From NCBI RefSeq assembly GCF_014269035.2, contig NZ_JABWRP020000001.1, forward strand, positions 417,039 to 481,038: a stretch of 64,000 bases of DNA, given 5' to 3'. The notes under the pieces are model-generated. The model made no database searches and was not told the origin of the DNA. It was given only the letters and a program-made list of their open reading frames with translations. This DNA comes from Pseudomonas vlassakiae (lineage in GTDB: Bacteria > Pseudomonadota > Gammaproteobacteria > Pseudomonadales > Pseudomonadaceae). Both the position numbers and the translations under genes were made by a program. Shown piece after piece: positions 44,965 through 54,284 of this stretch (its first letter is position 1; each line of letters opens with the position of its first letter).

Positions 44965-46428
44965 TCAAGGTGCTGCAGCCGTGGCGTTGTTGTTCAGCTT
45001 CGGCTGGCGGTACAGGTCCAGCAGCACTTGGTCGAGCACCTGCGAGGCGCCCCATGGCTTCGGATCGTTGAGGATCGCCGCCACCGCCCAGGTATTGCCG
45101 TTGCTGTCGCGGCTGAAGCCGGCGATCGCCCGTACGGTATTCAGGGTGCCGGTCTTGATGTGCCCTTCGCCGGTCAAAGCGGTGCGCTTCAGGCGTTTGC
45201 GCATGGTGCCGTCCATACCCACCAGTGGCATCGAACTCATGAACTCGGCGGCATACGGGCTGTTCCACGCCGCTTGCAGCAGTGCCGCCATTTCGCGGGT
45301 GCTGACCCGCTCGGCGCGCGACAGGCCGGAGCCGTTCTCCATCACCAGGTGCGGCGCGGTGATGCCTTTCTTGGCCAGCCACTGGCGCACCACGCGTTGC
45401 GCGGCACGGGCGTCGTCGCCGTCGGCGTCGGTGCGGAACTGCGCGCCGATGCTCAGGAACAGCTGCTGGGCCATGGTGTTGTTGCTGTACTTGTTGATGT
45501 CGCGGATCACCTCAACCAGGTCGGGCGAGAAGGCCCGGGCCAGCAGGCGAGCGCTCTTGGGCACGTTTTCGATGCGGTCACGGCCCTGGATGCTGCCACC
45601 CAGCTCGTTCCAGATGGCCCGCACGGCACCGGCAGCGTAGGTCGGGTGGTCAAGCAGCGACAGGTAGGTCTGCGAATTGCAGCCATCGCCCAGCTGGCCG
45701 GTGACGGTCACGCTGATGCCGTCGGCCTGCTGCACCGGGTTGTAGCGCACGTCGCCGCTGCACTGCTTGGAGGCCACGGCCTTGACCTGGTTGTCGATGT
45801 GGATGCTGGTGATCGGTGGCTCGACGGCAACGGTGACCTTGCCGCCGTCGTTGCGGGCAACGAAGCGCAGGGCCTTGAGGTTGATCATCAGCGAATCCGG
45901 CTTGACCAGGAACGGTTTGTTGACGTCGCCACCGTCATCGTCGAACTGCGGCAGGTTGGGTTGCACGAAGTGGCTGCGGTCCAGCACCAGGTCGCCGGTA
46001 ACGGTGCGTACGCCATTGGCGCGCAGGTCACGCATCAGCAGCCAGAGCTTTTCCATGTTCAGCTTGGGGTCGCCGCCGCCCTTGAGGTAGAGGTTGCCAT
46101 TGAGCACACCGTTGCTCAGGGTGCCGTCGGTGTAGAACTCGGTCTTCCATTGGAAAGTGGGACCGAGCAGCTCAAGGGCGGCATAGGTGGTGACCAGCTT
46201 CATGGTCGAGGCCGGGTTGACCGATACATCGGCGTTGAACACGGTCGCCGAGCCAGGGCCGTTAAGCGGCAGCATGACCAGTGACAGTGCGCTGTCCTGC
46301 AGCTTGTTGGCCTTCAGTGCTTGCTGGACTTTCGGCGGCAGGGAGGTATTGACGGCAGCTGCCTGGCTGGGCAATGCCAGCGGCAGCAGCAGGCCAGCGA
46401 GAACGAGGGGGCGGAGCTTTTTGATCAT
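44965..46428 (-). CDS. dacB: D-alanyl-D-alanine carboxypeptidase/endopeptidase (PBP4 type)
   Basis: 487 aa. Signal peptide (MIKKLRPLVLAGLLLPLALP, cut near SQA), then a class C penicillin-binding protein with all three motifs: SxxK as STMK (Ser74-Lys77), SxN as SNN in YSNNTMAQQ, and KTG in HIKTGTLN. It trims D-Ala and cuts peptide cross-links in the periplasm. In Pseudomonas, PBP4 loss induces AmpC, so the gene matters for beta-lactam response. ATG 46428 was chosen because it starts the signal peptide. Confidence 0.95.
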   Translation of the reverse strand: MIKKLRPLVLAGLLLPLALPSQAAAVNTSLPPKVQQALKANKLQDSALSLVMLPLNGPGSATVFNADVSVNPASTMKLVTTYAALELLGPTFQWKTEFYTDGTLSNGVLNGNLYLKGGGDPKLNMEKLWLLMRDLRANGVRTVTGDLVLDRSHFVQPNLPQFDDDGGDVNKPFLVKPDSLMINLKALRFVARNDGGKVTVAVEPPITSIHIDNQVKAVASKQCSGDVRYNPVQQADGISVTVTGQLGDGCNSQTYLSLLDHPTYAAGAVRAIWNELGGSIQGRDRIENVPKSARLLARAFSPDLVEVIRDINKYSNNTMAQQLFLSIGAQFRTDADGDDARAAQRVVRQWLAKKGITAPHLVMENGSGLSRAERVSTREMAALLQAAWNSPYAAEFMSSMPLVGMDGTMRKRLKRTALTGEGHIKTGTLNTVRAIAGFSRDSNGNTWAVAAILNDPKPWGASQVLDQVLLDLYRQPKLNNNATAAAP

Positions 46429-46615
46429 ATGGATTAAATACCCTGCGGACGAGGGAAAAAGACAATGGGGCTGTACGAGATGATCACCCCAGGATGAAAT
46501 ATAGAGCGCATTATGCCCCAAGCGCAGCGCTGATGCGCCACGTTCGACGGAAAAGCGCCTTTGTAGCGTGGAAACTGGTAAAGTGCCGCGCGTTAATACT
46601 CAAGAGGATTGTTTC

Positions 46616-46960
46616 ATGGCTACCAACCGTTCCCGTCGTCTGCGCAAGAAGCTGTGCGTTGATGAATTCCAGGAGCTGGGTTTCGAACTGAACCTGGGTT
46701 TCAAGGAAGACCTGTCCGACGAAGCCATCGATGCCTTCCTCGACGCCTTCCTGGCTGAAGCCATGGATGCCAACGGCCTCGATTACGTTGGCGGCGATGA
46801 CTTCGGTCTGGTGTGCTCGGCCAAGCGTGGCTCGGTCAGCGAAGAGCAGCGTGCCACGGTCGAAGCCTGGCTCAAAGGCCGCAGCGAACTGACCACCATC
46901 GAAGTCAGCCCGCTGCTGGACGCCTGGTATCCGGAAAAGCCGATCAACCCGGCTTCCTGA
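46616..46960 (+). CDS. yggL: YggL family 50S ribosome-associated protein
   Basis: 114 aa (DUF469). Starts MATNRSRRLRKKLCVDEFQE, a basic N-terminus that can contact rRNA, followed by an acidic domain (LDAFLAEAMDANGLDYVGGD). YggL binds the large ribosomal subunit in E. coli; its physiological effect is not well defined. AGAGGA lies 7 nt before ATG 46616. Convergent with the hybrid kinase gene. Confidence 0.88.
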   Translation: MATNRSRRLRKKLCVDEFQELGFELNLGFKEDLSDEAIDAFLDAFLAEAMDANGLDYVGGDDFGLVCSAKRGSVSEEQRATVEAWLKGRSELTTIEVSPLLDAWYPEKPINPAS

Positions 46961-46969
46961 CCTGTGCAT

Positions 46970-46996
46970 GAGCGGCGCCTCGCTCGGGCGCCGCTC
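46970..46996. terminator. Perfect hairpin between convergent yggL and kinase genes
   Basis: GAGCGGCGCC and GGCGCCGCTC, 10-bp arms with 7-nt loop, fill the 38-bp gap between two stop codons. No T-run; probably a bidirectional but weak terminator. Confidence 0.5.
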
Positions 46997-46998
46997 AG

Positions 46999-49900
46999 TC
47001 AAGCCTTGGCCAGTTCCCTGGCCAGCGCTTTCTCCACTCGGCGCATGTGCCGAGCCAGTACCTGCCGCTGCAGTCGGATGCACCCCGCAGACAAGGTTTC
47101 TTCCTCCAGGGCCTCGCAGGCCGTCATCATGCGCCTTGCTTCCAGCAGCCGTGCCGCGCTGAGGATCTTGTGCGCCTGCTCGCGAATCTCGTTGGCCTGA
47201 TGCTGGGGATCAAGGCTCATGAGCAGTGCCAGGTCTTCCTGCAGGCTTGTGTGCACAGCAGTGAGAAAGCGCGTACGGCTTCTGGCGTTGTTGCCGACGA
47301 TGCCGGCCAGGCCCGCCAGGTTGAACAATGGCTCGATGGCCTGGTGGGGTCTGGGCACGATCTTGGCCAGGCATTGGCTGAGCGTACGCAGGCTGATGGG
47401 CTTGAGCAGGCAATCGTCCATGCCGGCGCTGAGGCACTTTTGCCTGACTTCGGGTTGGGCGTTTGCGGTGTAGCCCAGGATGACGCAGCGCGGTCGCCCG
47501 TTCTGGCGCTCTTCGCTGCGCACGGCAGTGGCCAGTTGGTAGCCGCTCAGGTGTGGCATGTTGCAATCGAGCACCAGCACGTCGAACGGCGTATGGCGCC
47601 ATTTTTCCAGACCTTCGCGGCCGTCGCTGGCGCTGGCATGGCTTAGCCCCAGGTAACCCAGTTGCTGTGCCATCAGCAAGAGGTTGGCTGGGTGATCATC
47701 GACCACCAGCACTTTCAGGTCACTGTCGGGTATGTCCACCTCCTCGGCCTCCCGCCCCTGCGGCGCCGGAGCGTCGACGCGCTCAAGCGGCAATAGCAGG
47801 CGAACTTGTGTGCCAAAGTCCGGGAGGCTCTTGATGCTCAGGTTGCCACCCATCATCTCGCACAGGCTATGGCAGATAGCCAGGCCGAGCCCAGTGCCGG
47901 CGCGGGCACCCTGGCTATGCGGGTTGGCCTGGACGAACGGGTTGAACAGGCGCTGGAGGTCTTCGCCCTCGATGCCGATGCCACTGTCGCGCACTTCCAG
48001 TTCCAGCGTCGGGTGCGCGCACGGGCCTTCGTCGCGCAAACCGAGTGTGATGTTGATCTGGCCCTGCTCGGTGAACTTGATGGCGTTGCTCACGAGGTTG
48101 GACAGGATCTGCTTGAAGCGCAGCGGGTCGAGCAAGGCATGGCCACGGGCTTCAGGGCTGATGTTGATGTCCAGGGCCAGGCCTTTCTGGCGCGCTTGCC
48201 CGTGGAAGACGCGGCCGACCGACTCGACAAGCGCTGCCGGATCGACGGCCTCTGGATTGAGTGACAGGTGGCCAGACTCGATACGCACGATATCCAGGAT
48301 ATCGCCGATCAGGCCAAGCAAATCCCTCGCCGATTGATGGGCGACTTCCAGCGAAGTGGGGTCCACTTGCCCTTGCAGTGCGCGCCGTAACGCCAGTTCG
48401 AGCATGCCGATGACCGCGCTCATCGGCGTGCGGATCTCATGGCTGATGGTGGCCAGGAAGGTACTCTTGGCACGGTTGGCGTCGTCGGCCAGGCGCTTGG
48501 CTTCGCGCAGTTCCTGAACCAGTTTGCGTCGATCGCTGATGTCGACCCAGCCGCCAATGATCCCTTGTACTTCACCCAGCGAGTCACGGTAAGGCAGGAT
48601 CCAGTGGTAAAGGGTCATTTCGCGATCCTTGAGGCGTACAGGACGGTCAATGATCAGCGGCACGCCGGCAGCCATCACCTGTTGGTAATCGGCCTGAATC
48701 TGGCGGGTGTTCTCGGCATCGGCGAACAGGCTCTCTTCCAGGCGCCTGCCAATCACTGCTTCCTTGCTGGACTGGACGGCTTCAAGGTAGCTGGCGTTGC
48801 AGCTTTGCAAGCGGCCCTCGCGGTCGCGCACGTACATGGGGTGCGGGGTGCCGTTGAGCAGTGCACCCATGAACTCCAGCTGGTCGCTCAGCGCACGTTC
48901 GGCGCGTTGGCGCTGCTTGATCTGGCCGCGCAGGCGAGCGTTCCACAGCAGCGCCAGCAACAGCAGCACGCCTGTCCCCAGCAGCACTTGCAGGATCAGG
49001 CGTCGCAAGCCTTGCCAGCTGGCATCTTCATGCACGTCGTAGCCGCGCCAGCGGTTGTTGATCACCCCCAGTTCTTCCGGCGAGATACTCAGCAGGGCTT
49101 TGTCGAGCATGCTGGCAAGTGCTCTGTCCTGTTCGCGGGTCGCCATCGCAAAGTTGGCTGGCTCGCTGCCCACCGTGCTGCGTATGACCAGGTTGGTATT
49201 GACGGCAAGGGCGTGGTTGGCGTCGATCAATGGTGTGATCACGGCATCGACGGCACCACTGTTGAGCAGCGCTACCGAATAATAGGGGCTTTCGGTCTCG
49301 ATCCAGCCGATCTGTGGGAAGTGGTTCGCCAGCAGCTCGTCCATGTTGCTGTAGCGGGAGATGGCGATACGACGCTGGCTCAGCTGCTCCAGCGAACTGA
49401 ACCGCTCGTCATGGGTACGGGTGACCAGCACGTGGGGACTTTCGAGGTACGGCCGGCTCAAACGCAGGCCTTTGTCGTCGATGCCGTCGCTGGCAAGGGC
49501 GGCAATCATGTCTACACGCCCGTCTTCAAGCCGTGCGAGCATGTCGGCAATGCCATTGGCCCGCTGTACCTCAAAGCGCAGGCCGGTTCGCAGGCGTATC
49601 AGGTCCAGCAGGTCGGCGGTTATTCCGCGAAAATGGCCGTTGCCATCGAAATAGGAAAGGGGAGCTGCCGTTTCGTCAATCGCGACCTGCATGACCGGGT
49701 GGCTGCGCAGCCACTGCTCCTCGTCCGCCGTCAACTGCAGCTGGCGATTGCTCAGCAGCAGGTCACTGCCAGCGCTCCAGCGCTTGAGAATACTGGCCCG
49801 CAGTGAGCTGGACTGGCGGTTGAGGGTTGCATTGACCAGCTCTTTGAGCTGCACATCCTCGGTGCGCATGGCGAAACTGAAACCGAAGTTCTCGTGTTGA

Positions 49901-50598
49901 CCGAAACTGGCCAGGCGCAACCGTGGCAGGTGCCCGCGGTTGAGCTGGTAATGGGTCGAAATGGTATCGCCGACGAACACATCCGCCTGGCCAAAGGCCA
50001 CGGCGTTGAGGGCCTGGGTGGATGAGCCGAAAACCAGCACCTCGGCATTGGGGTAGGTAGCCTGGACTTCCTCTTGCGGCAGGTAGTGGTAGAGCATGCC
50101 CAGGCGCAGGCCATGCAGACCGCCATTGAGGGCACGCGTTTCATCTTCCCGGGTGACCAGCACGGGTTGATCAACCGCATAAGGGTGCGAAAGCGTCACG
50201 CCTTCGGTTGTCGCTTCGTAACCATTGGCGCTGCCGAGCAGGTCGATTTCCCCACGTTTGAGCGCCTGCAGCGCTGCCTGCCTATGGGGGTAGCGCATGA
50301 CCTTCACCGGCAGGTTCAGTGCCCTGCCGATCAGGCTTGCATATTCGGCGGTGAGGCCCTGGTAGATCTGCCCGCCACTGGTGATGTCGAAGGGTGGGTA
50401 GTCGGGCGCCGAGGTGCCCAGGATCAGGCTATGGCGACCCATCAGCCACTGCTTTTGCTGTTCAGTCAGTGGCGGGTTGAGCGGCATCGCCGAAGAGCGG
50501 GCGAGCAGGGTATAGGTCTCGACGTTCTGGGATGAAGCCTGCGCCAGGTCGCAGGCGAAGGCCAGGACGAACCCCAGGCAAGTGATCAGATGCAGCAT
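46999..50598 (-). CDS. EvgS/BvgS-like unorthodox hybrid sensor kinase
   Basis: 1199 aa. Signal peptide, two tandem periplasmic SBP_bac_3 (Venus flytrap) domains (about 55-275 and 295-515), a membrane helix (about 532-552), PAS (about 580-700), HisKA with the phospho-His in ATISHEIRTPMS (His720), HATPase (about 830-945), receiver domain (VLVVDDHPAN, LVLDCNMPH) and C-terminal HPt with AHKILSAARLLEA. All phosphorelay residues are present. The partner is the LuxR-type regulator gene 8 bp upstream in the same operon. The signal is unknown; flytrap domains suggest amino acids or small acids. Confidence 0.93.
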   Translation of the reverse strand: MLHLITCLGFVLAFACDLAQASSQNVETYTLLARSSAMPLNPPLTEQQKQWLMGRHSLILGTSAPDYPPFDITSGGQIYQGLTAEYASLIGRALNLPVKVMRYPHRQAALQALKRGEIDLLGSANGYEATTEGVTLSHPYAVDQPVLVTREDETRALNGGLHGLRLGMLYHYLPQEEVQATYPNAEVLVFGSSTQALNAVAFGQADVFVGDTISTHYQLNRGHLPRLRLASFGQHENFGFSFAMRTEDVQLKELVNATLNRQSSSLRASILKRWSAGSDLLLSNRQLQLTADEEQWLRSHPVMQVAIDETAAPLSYFDGNGHFRGITADLLDLIRLRTGLRFEVQRANGIADMLARLEDGRVDMIAALASDGIDDKGLRLSRPYLESPHVLVTRTHDERFSSLEQLSQRRIAISRYSNMDELLANHFPQIGWIETESPYYSVALLNSGAVDAVITPLIDANHALAVNTNLVIRSTVGSEPANFAMATREQDRALASMLDKALLSISPEELGVINNRWRGYDVHEDASWQGLRRLILQVLLGTGVLLLLALLWNARLRGQIKQRQRAERALSDQLEFMGALLNGTPHPMYVRDREGRLQSCNASYLEAVQSSKEAVIGRRLEESLFADAENTRQIQADYQQVMAAGVPLIIDRPVRLKDREMTLYHWILPYRDSLGEVQGIIGGWVDISDRRKLVQELREAKRLADDANRAKSTFLATISHEIRTPMSAVIGMLELALRRALQGQVDPTSLEVAHQSARDLLGLIGDILDIVRIESGHLSLNPEAVDPAALVESVGRVFHGQARQKGLALDINISPEARGHALLDPLRFKQILSNLVSNAIKFTEQGQINITLGLRDEGPCAHPTLELEVRDSGIGIEGEDLQRLFNPFVQANPHSQGARAGTGLGLAICHSLCEMMGGNLSIKSLPDFGTQVRLLLPLERVDAPAPQGREAEEVDIPDSDLKVLVVDDHPANLLLMAQQLGYLGLSHASASDGREGLEKWRHTPFDVLVLDCNMPHLSGYQLATAVRSEERQNGRPRCVILGYTANAQPEVRQKCLSAGMDDCLLKPISLRTLSQCLAKIVPRPHQAIEPLFNLAGLAGIVGNNARSRTRFLTAVHTSLQEDLALLMSLDPQHQANEIREQAHKILSAARLLEARRMMTACEALEEETLSAGCIRLQRQVLARHMRRVEKALARELAKA

Positions 50599-50606
50599 CG
50601 AAAACC

Positions 50607-51227
50607 TCAGACCAGCGCGTTGCGTTTAGCCATTTCGATCAGGTCGACCAAGGTGTCGACCTGCAATTTCTGCATGAGCCGCTTTTTGTAGGTACTGACG
50701 GTCTTGTTGCTGATGAACATGCCTTTGGCGATCTCCTGGTTACTGCGGCCTTGGGCGAAAAGTTGCAGGACCATCAGTTCTCGGTCGTTAACGAGTCGGA
50801 AGAGTTTCAGGTCAGCGTCAGCTGTTGCATGGTCATTGTGTATCGCCTGGCTGGGGAAATAGTTATAGCCAGCGAGTACGGCCTTGATTGCGCTGAGCAG
50901 TTCGCTCAGGTCTTCCTGTTTGCATACATAACCTGCAGCGCCGGAGTGCATGCAGCGCATCGCGAACAATGCCGGTGTCTGTGCGGTGAGTATCAGAATC
51001 TTCAGCGGCAGTGCCATGGCCTGGAAGCGCGAAAGCACCTCAAGACCGTCCAGTTTGGGAATGCTGATATCCAGGATCACCAGTTCTGGCTGGGTTTCAC
51101 GAATCATCTGTATGGCATCCACGCCATTGTCCGATTCACCCACGACCTTGTAGTTCTGGTTTTCCAGCAACATACGGACAGCAAGGCGGATGACTGGATG
51201 GTCATCGACGATAAATACGCTATTCAT
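50607..51227 (-). CDS. LuxR/NarL-family response regulator (EvgA/BvgA-like)
   Basis: 206 aa. Receiver domain with FIVDDHPVIR and the phosphoacceptor in LVILDISIPKLDGLEV (Asp near residue 54), then a LuxR-type helix-turn-helix (RELMVLQLFAQGRSNQEIAK, followed by NKTVSTYKKRLMQKL). Upstream gene of the hybrid kinase with an 8-bp gap, so it is the cognate output of that phosphorelay. ATG 51227 has AGGGA 8 nt upstream. Base use is slightly richer in A/T than in its neighbours. No structural target gene is adjacent. Confidence 0.92.
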   Translation of the reverse strand: MNSVFIVDDHPVIRLAVRMLLENQNYKVVGESDNGVDAIQMIRETQPELVILDISIPKLDGLEVLSRFQAMALPLKILILTAQTPALFAMRCMHSGAAGYVCKQEDLSELLSAIKAVLAGYNYFPSQAIHNDHATADADLKLFRLVNDRELMVLQLFAQGRSNQEIAKGMFISNKTVSTYKKRLMQKLQVDTLVDLIEMAKRNALV

Positions 51228-51503
51228 GTTCAAGTTCCCTGCAGCGAATGGCGGAGGCAGGGTGGCACCTTACCCCAGTTGCAAGTCGGCGGGGGCGAGT
51301 GGATGGATAATTCGATATATATGGGAAACGGCTTACAGCGGAATTCAAATTGGGCTACGAAGTGTAAGAATTTACTTCGTCGTCAAAGGCGTTTTGGGTA
51401 CTTTTTGTTCTTTTGTGTATACGTTGTTTATAAGGCGATGTAGTTTGTAGGACGTTTCTTAGATAAGGGCGTCGCTCGGTTTGTACGGAGCGACGCCTCG
51501 CCC
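51228..51503. other. A/T-rich spacer with regulator promoter
   Basis: 276 bp without a gene. The stretch 51310-51450 is clearly A/T-rich for this genome and should hold the leftward promoter of the regulator-kinase operon (for example TATATA near 51318). The right end holds the dgt terminator-like hairpin. Confidence 0.45.
51468..51497 (-). terminator. Hairpin downstream of dgt
   Basis: GGCGTCGCTC and GAGCGACGCC, 10-bp perfect arms, 7 bp beyond the dgt stop. No strong T-run follows on the minus strand. Confidence 0.55.
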
Positions 51504-52835
51504 TTAGCTCAGGTTCGAGTGCCCGGTCATTTCCCGAGCCATATCACTCGCATAGCTGTCGGTCATGCCCGCGATGAAATCGATCATGCGCAGGAACGCC
51601 TGGTGCAGGGAGTCGTGCGGGTCAGGGGCATTGTTACCGATCAGGTCCAGCACGCGGCGGCTCTTGAATGACGGCGTACGGCCGCCATGCTGTTCCAAGG
51701 CGGCAGCGCAGAACGTGTTGAGGAGGATTTCCAGCGTGGTGTATGCGCCAATTTCATGCAGCGTCTTGCGCTTGTCCTGGAAAATCTTGTTTCGCGCCAT
51801 GGCTTTGGCCTGCAGCACGCAACGCTTGGCCGGGCCGTGCATATGCTCGACCAGGTCGCCGCTCAGGCGACCGCTCAACAGTGCTTGCTGCTGCTCGACA
51901 AAGGCGTGGGCAGCGGCATTGGTCAGGTGCTCGATGGCTTTGCCACGCAGTATGGCCAGTTTGCGTCGGCGGGAGTCGGCAGGGCCAAGCTGTCGATAGG
52001 TCTCCGGCAGGTCATCGCCGACCAGGTCGAGCAGCAGCGCCTCGACTTCGGCGTAGTGCAGCAGCTCCATCTCCAGGCCGTCTTCCAGGTCAATCAGGGC
52101 GTAGCAGATGTCATCTGCCGCTTCCATCAGGTACACCAGCGGATGGCGCGCCCAGCGCTGTTCTTCGAGCTGCGGCAGGCCGAGCTTGCGGGCAATCTGT
52201 TCCAGCAGTGGCAGCTCGCTCTGGTAGCAGCCGAACTTGTGCTTCTTGTACCCGAGGGCATCGGCATGCCGGGCAGTCCAAGGGTACTTGAGGTAAGTGC
52301 CAAGGGTGGCGTAGGTGAGCCGGGTGCCGCCATCGAACTGGTGGTACTCGAGCTGGGTGAGCACACGAAAGCCTTGCGCGTTGCCTTCGAAATTGAGGAA
52401 GTCGGCGCGTTCGTCGTCACTCATGTCGTCCAGCCAGCCACGCCCGGCGGCCTGCTGGAACCAGTGGCGAATGGCGTCTTCACCGGAGTGGCCGAACGGT
52501 GGGTTGCCAATGTCGTGAGCCAGGCAGGCCGACTGCACGATCATGCCCAGGTCGCTGGGCTCGCACCACTCGGGCAGGCTGCTGCGCAGTGTTTCGCCGA
52601 CACGCATGCCCAGTGAGCGGCCAACGCAGCTGACCTCCAGGGAATGGGTCAGGCGCGTGTGGATATGGTCGTTACTGGTGACGGGGTGGACCTGGGTCTT
52701 GCGCCCGAGGCGGCGAAAGGCCCCTGAGAAGATGATCCGGTCATGGTCTTTGTGAAACGGGCTGCGGCCCAGTTCTTCGGCGCTGTAGAGCGCTTTGCCA
52801 AGGCGTTCGCGGGTGAGCAGGGTGTGCCAGTCCAA
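51504..52835 (-). CDS. dgt: Deoxyguanosinetriphosphate triphosphohydrolase-like protein
   Basis: 443 aa HD-domain dNTPase. Metal ligands are visible as THSLEV (first His), the [14 protein letters not shown] segment (HD pair and following catalytic His) and a later Asp in [18 protein letters not shown]-terminal [12 protein letters not shown] is typical of the dGTPase family. It hydrolyses dNTPs to nucleoside and triphosphate and so limits dNTP pools. Single gene unit on the minus strand with a hairpin after the stop. Confidence 0.93.
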   Translation of the reverse strand: MDWHTLLTRERLGKALYSAEELGRSPFHKDHDRIIFSGAFRRLGRKTQVHPVTSNDHIHTRLTHSLEVSCVGRSLGMRVGETLRSSLPEWCEPSDLGMIVQSACLAHDIGNPPFGHSGEDAIRHWFQQAAGRGWLDDMSDDERADFLNFEGNAQGFRVLTQLEYHQFDGGTRLTYATLGTYLKYPWTARHADALGYKKHKFGCYQSELPLLEQIARKLGLPQLEEQRWARHPLVYLMEAADDICYALIDLEDGLEMELLHYAEVEALLLDLVGDDLPETYRQLGPADSRRRKLAILRGKAIEHLTNAAAHAFVEQQQALLSGRLSGDLVEHMHGPAKRCVLQAKAMARNKIFQDKRKTLHEIGAYTTLEILLNTFCAAALEQHGGRTPSFKSRRVLDLIGNNAPDPHDSLHQAFLRMIDFIAGMTDSYASDMAREMTGHSNLS

Positions 52836-52938
52836 GGCGCGGTCTCCTGTCGATCGAGAGGGATAGCTTCGAGCGTCGTGAGCAGGTGTGCAAGGGGAAG
52901 ATCGTGACCGGCCTTGGGCAGGGGGCCGGTCACGACGT

Positions 52939-53268
52939 TCAAGGGCGACGGTTGCCTTGCAGGTACAGGCGCACCAGCGGCAACAAGCTGGTTCCCAGCC
53001 GGACCAGGCGGCCCAGGTTGCCGCTGCGTACCCCTTTGCCGGTCAGAAAGCCCAGTGCCACGACGGCACCGATGCCCCACAACGGCGCGTGCTTGATACC
53101 CAACCCGTCATGCAGCGAGCTGCCCATGCCGCGCAGGCGCTGCAAGGGTTGCAGCATCTGGCCGGACTCATGGCGGATCTCCTGGCGGTGCATTTCCATG
53201 CGCAGGCGTAGCAGCGCCTTGCGCAGCTCCCGTGGATTACGGGTATTCGGTAGTTCAGGCAGGCTCAT
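52939..53268 (-). CDS. YqjK-like small protein
   Basis: 109 aa. Basic, helical N-terminal half ([20 protein letters not shown]) and a hydrophobic segment near residues 65-80 ([17 protein letters not shown]), then a basic end. It follows yqjD- and yqjE-like genes, the position of yqjK in E. coli, but sequence similarity to YqjK is not obvious to me. Starts by overlapping the yqjE-like stop by 4 nt. Function unknown. Confidence 0.65.
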   Translation of the reverse strand: MSLPELPNTRNPRELRKALLRLRMEMHRQEIRHESGQMLQPLQRLRGMGSSLHDGLGIKHAPLWGIGAVVALGFLTGKGVRSGNLGRLVRLGTSLLPLVRLYLQGNRRP

Positions 53269-53639
53269 GGCAACAGGCGCTCCCGGTCCTTGGCCAGTTC
53301 GTCGAGGGTCGCACCGAAGGGTGATGACTCATCGAACACAGCCGCTTTGAGGCGCAGGCCGCAATACAACGCAGCCGCGCCATAGAAGACGCACAGGCCA
53401 ATGATGCCCGCCAGCCGATAGCTGTCCCACAGCAGCACCAGCAGCAAGCCGGACAAGGCCGTCAGCAGCAGCAGTGCGAACACCAGTGCCAGGCCGGCGA
53501 ACAGCAGCAGGCTCAGGGTGCGTGCTTTCTGCTCCTGCAGTTCGATGCCGAACAGTTCGATGTGGCTGTGCAGCAGCCCCAGCAGTGCCGCGCCCAGGCG
53601 TTTGCCGGAAGCGCTGGTGCCAATGCTGTCATTCTCCAT
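53265..53639 (-). CDS. yqjE: YqjE/holin-superfamily III-type membrane protein
   Basis: 124 aa. Short polar N-terminus, then two closely spaced membrane hairpins (about 42-72 and 76-97: LSLLLFAGLALVFALLLLTA and LAGIIGLCVFYGAAALYCGL). This matches the YqjE/Phage_holin_3_6 family, inner-membrane proteins of unknown function. Co-transcribed with the DUF883 gene upstream (9-bp gap) and the small gene downstream. Confidence 0.82.
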   Translation of the reverse strand: MENDSIGTSASGKRLGAALLGLLHSHIELFGIELQEQKARTLSLLLFAGLALVFALLLLTALSGLLLVLLWDSYRLAGIIGLCVFYGAAALYCGLRLKAAVFDESSPFGATLDELAKDRERLLP

Positions 53640-53648
53640 GGGGACTCC

Positions 53649-53963
53649 TCAGCGCCGATTGGCCAGCAGGCCGATCAGCAGGCCGACGCCTGCGGCAATA
53701 CCAATGGCCTGCCAGGGTTTCTCCTGGACGTACTGTTCGGCGCTACCGAGCGCTGCCTGGCCGCGCTCACGCACTGAATCCTGGGTCAGTTGCAAGGTTT
53801 CACGGGCTTGGGTCAGACGCTCGTGGATCTGCTCGCGCAGTTCATCGGCCTGGTCGCCCGCGAGGTTGGCGGTATCGGCCAGCAAGCGCTCGGTATCGCG
53901 AACCAAGGCTTGGAAGTCAGCCATCAATATCTCTTGTGCAGTCTTTGCCGATTTGCTGGCCAT
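53649..53963 (-). CDS. yqjD: ElaB/YqjD/DUF883 family membrane-anchored protein
   Basis: 104 aa. Amphipathic coiled-coil body and a C-terminal Gly-rich membrane helix (KPWQAIGIAAGVGLLIGLLA) ending NRR, the signature of the family. E. coli YqjD binds ribosomes at the inner membrane in stationary phase. First gene of the three-gene leftward operon. Confidence 0.9.
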   Translation of the reverse strand: MASKSAKTAQEILMADFQALVRDTERLLADTANLAGDQADELREQIHERLTQARETLQLTQDSVRERGQAALGSAEQYVQEKPWQAIGIAAGVGLLIGLLANRR

Positions 53964-54214
53964 GGGGCTCTCCCTATCGTAGGTGTGCAGGTCTGTAGGT
54001 CATTCGAGTGACCGGGTGTATGGAAGGTTCACTAGCGGCGCTGGTATGGGCCTTGCTACTGAAATTTGCCACAACGCGGGGCGTAGCCCGCAGCGGTGCG
54101 CCGAACCAGGGCGTCGACCCTGGCGGATACCGATAAACCTTAACCCAATCCACGACAAACCCAAGAAAAAACCACGCAGGCCGCGCCCGGTTCGGCAAAA
54201 CAGGGCAAAAGCTG

Positions 54215-54229
54215 GCACCGATTCGGTGC
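54215..54229. promoter_or_regulatory. NtrC-like binding site
   Basis: GCACCGATTCGGTGC is a perfect dyad that fits the NtrC core GCACC-N5-GGTGC. It stands 56 bp before the ammonium transporter start codon. Confidence 0.6.
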
Positions 54230-54253
54230 AGGGATGCAGGTTCTTGAACTGTC

Positions 54254-54270
54254 CTGGTGCTTTTTCAGCA
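54254..54270 (+). promoter_or_regulatory. Candidate sigma-54 promoter of the ammonium transporter
   Basis: CTGGTGCTTTTTCAGCA keeps GG and GC at 10-nt spacing, but the -12 element (CAGCA) is weak. It would place the transcript start only a few bases before ATG 54285. Confidence 0.35.
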
Positions 54271-54284
54271 GGTCTGCCTCTTTC

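Larger units (their letters stand above)
53964..54284. other. 321-bp divergent region yqjD-ammonium transporter
   Basis: No gene is seen. It contains the promoter of the yqjDE operon (leftward) and, at its right end, an NtrC-like dyad and a sigma-54-like element for the transporter. A GC-rich inverted segment (GCGGGGCGTAGCCCGC, 54077-54092) lies mid-region. Confidence 0.5.

Noticed and set aside
54211..54229. CTGGCACC...GTGC read as a sigma-54 promoter
   Set aside because: The GG to GC spacing is 12, not 10. The dyad fits NtrC better.
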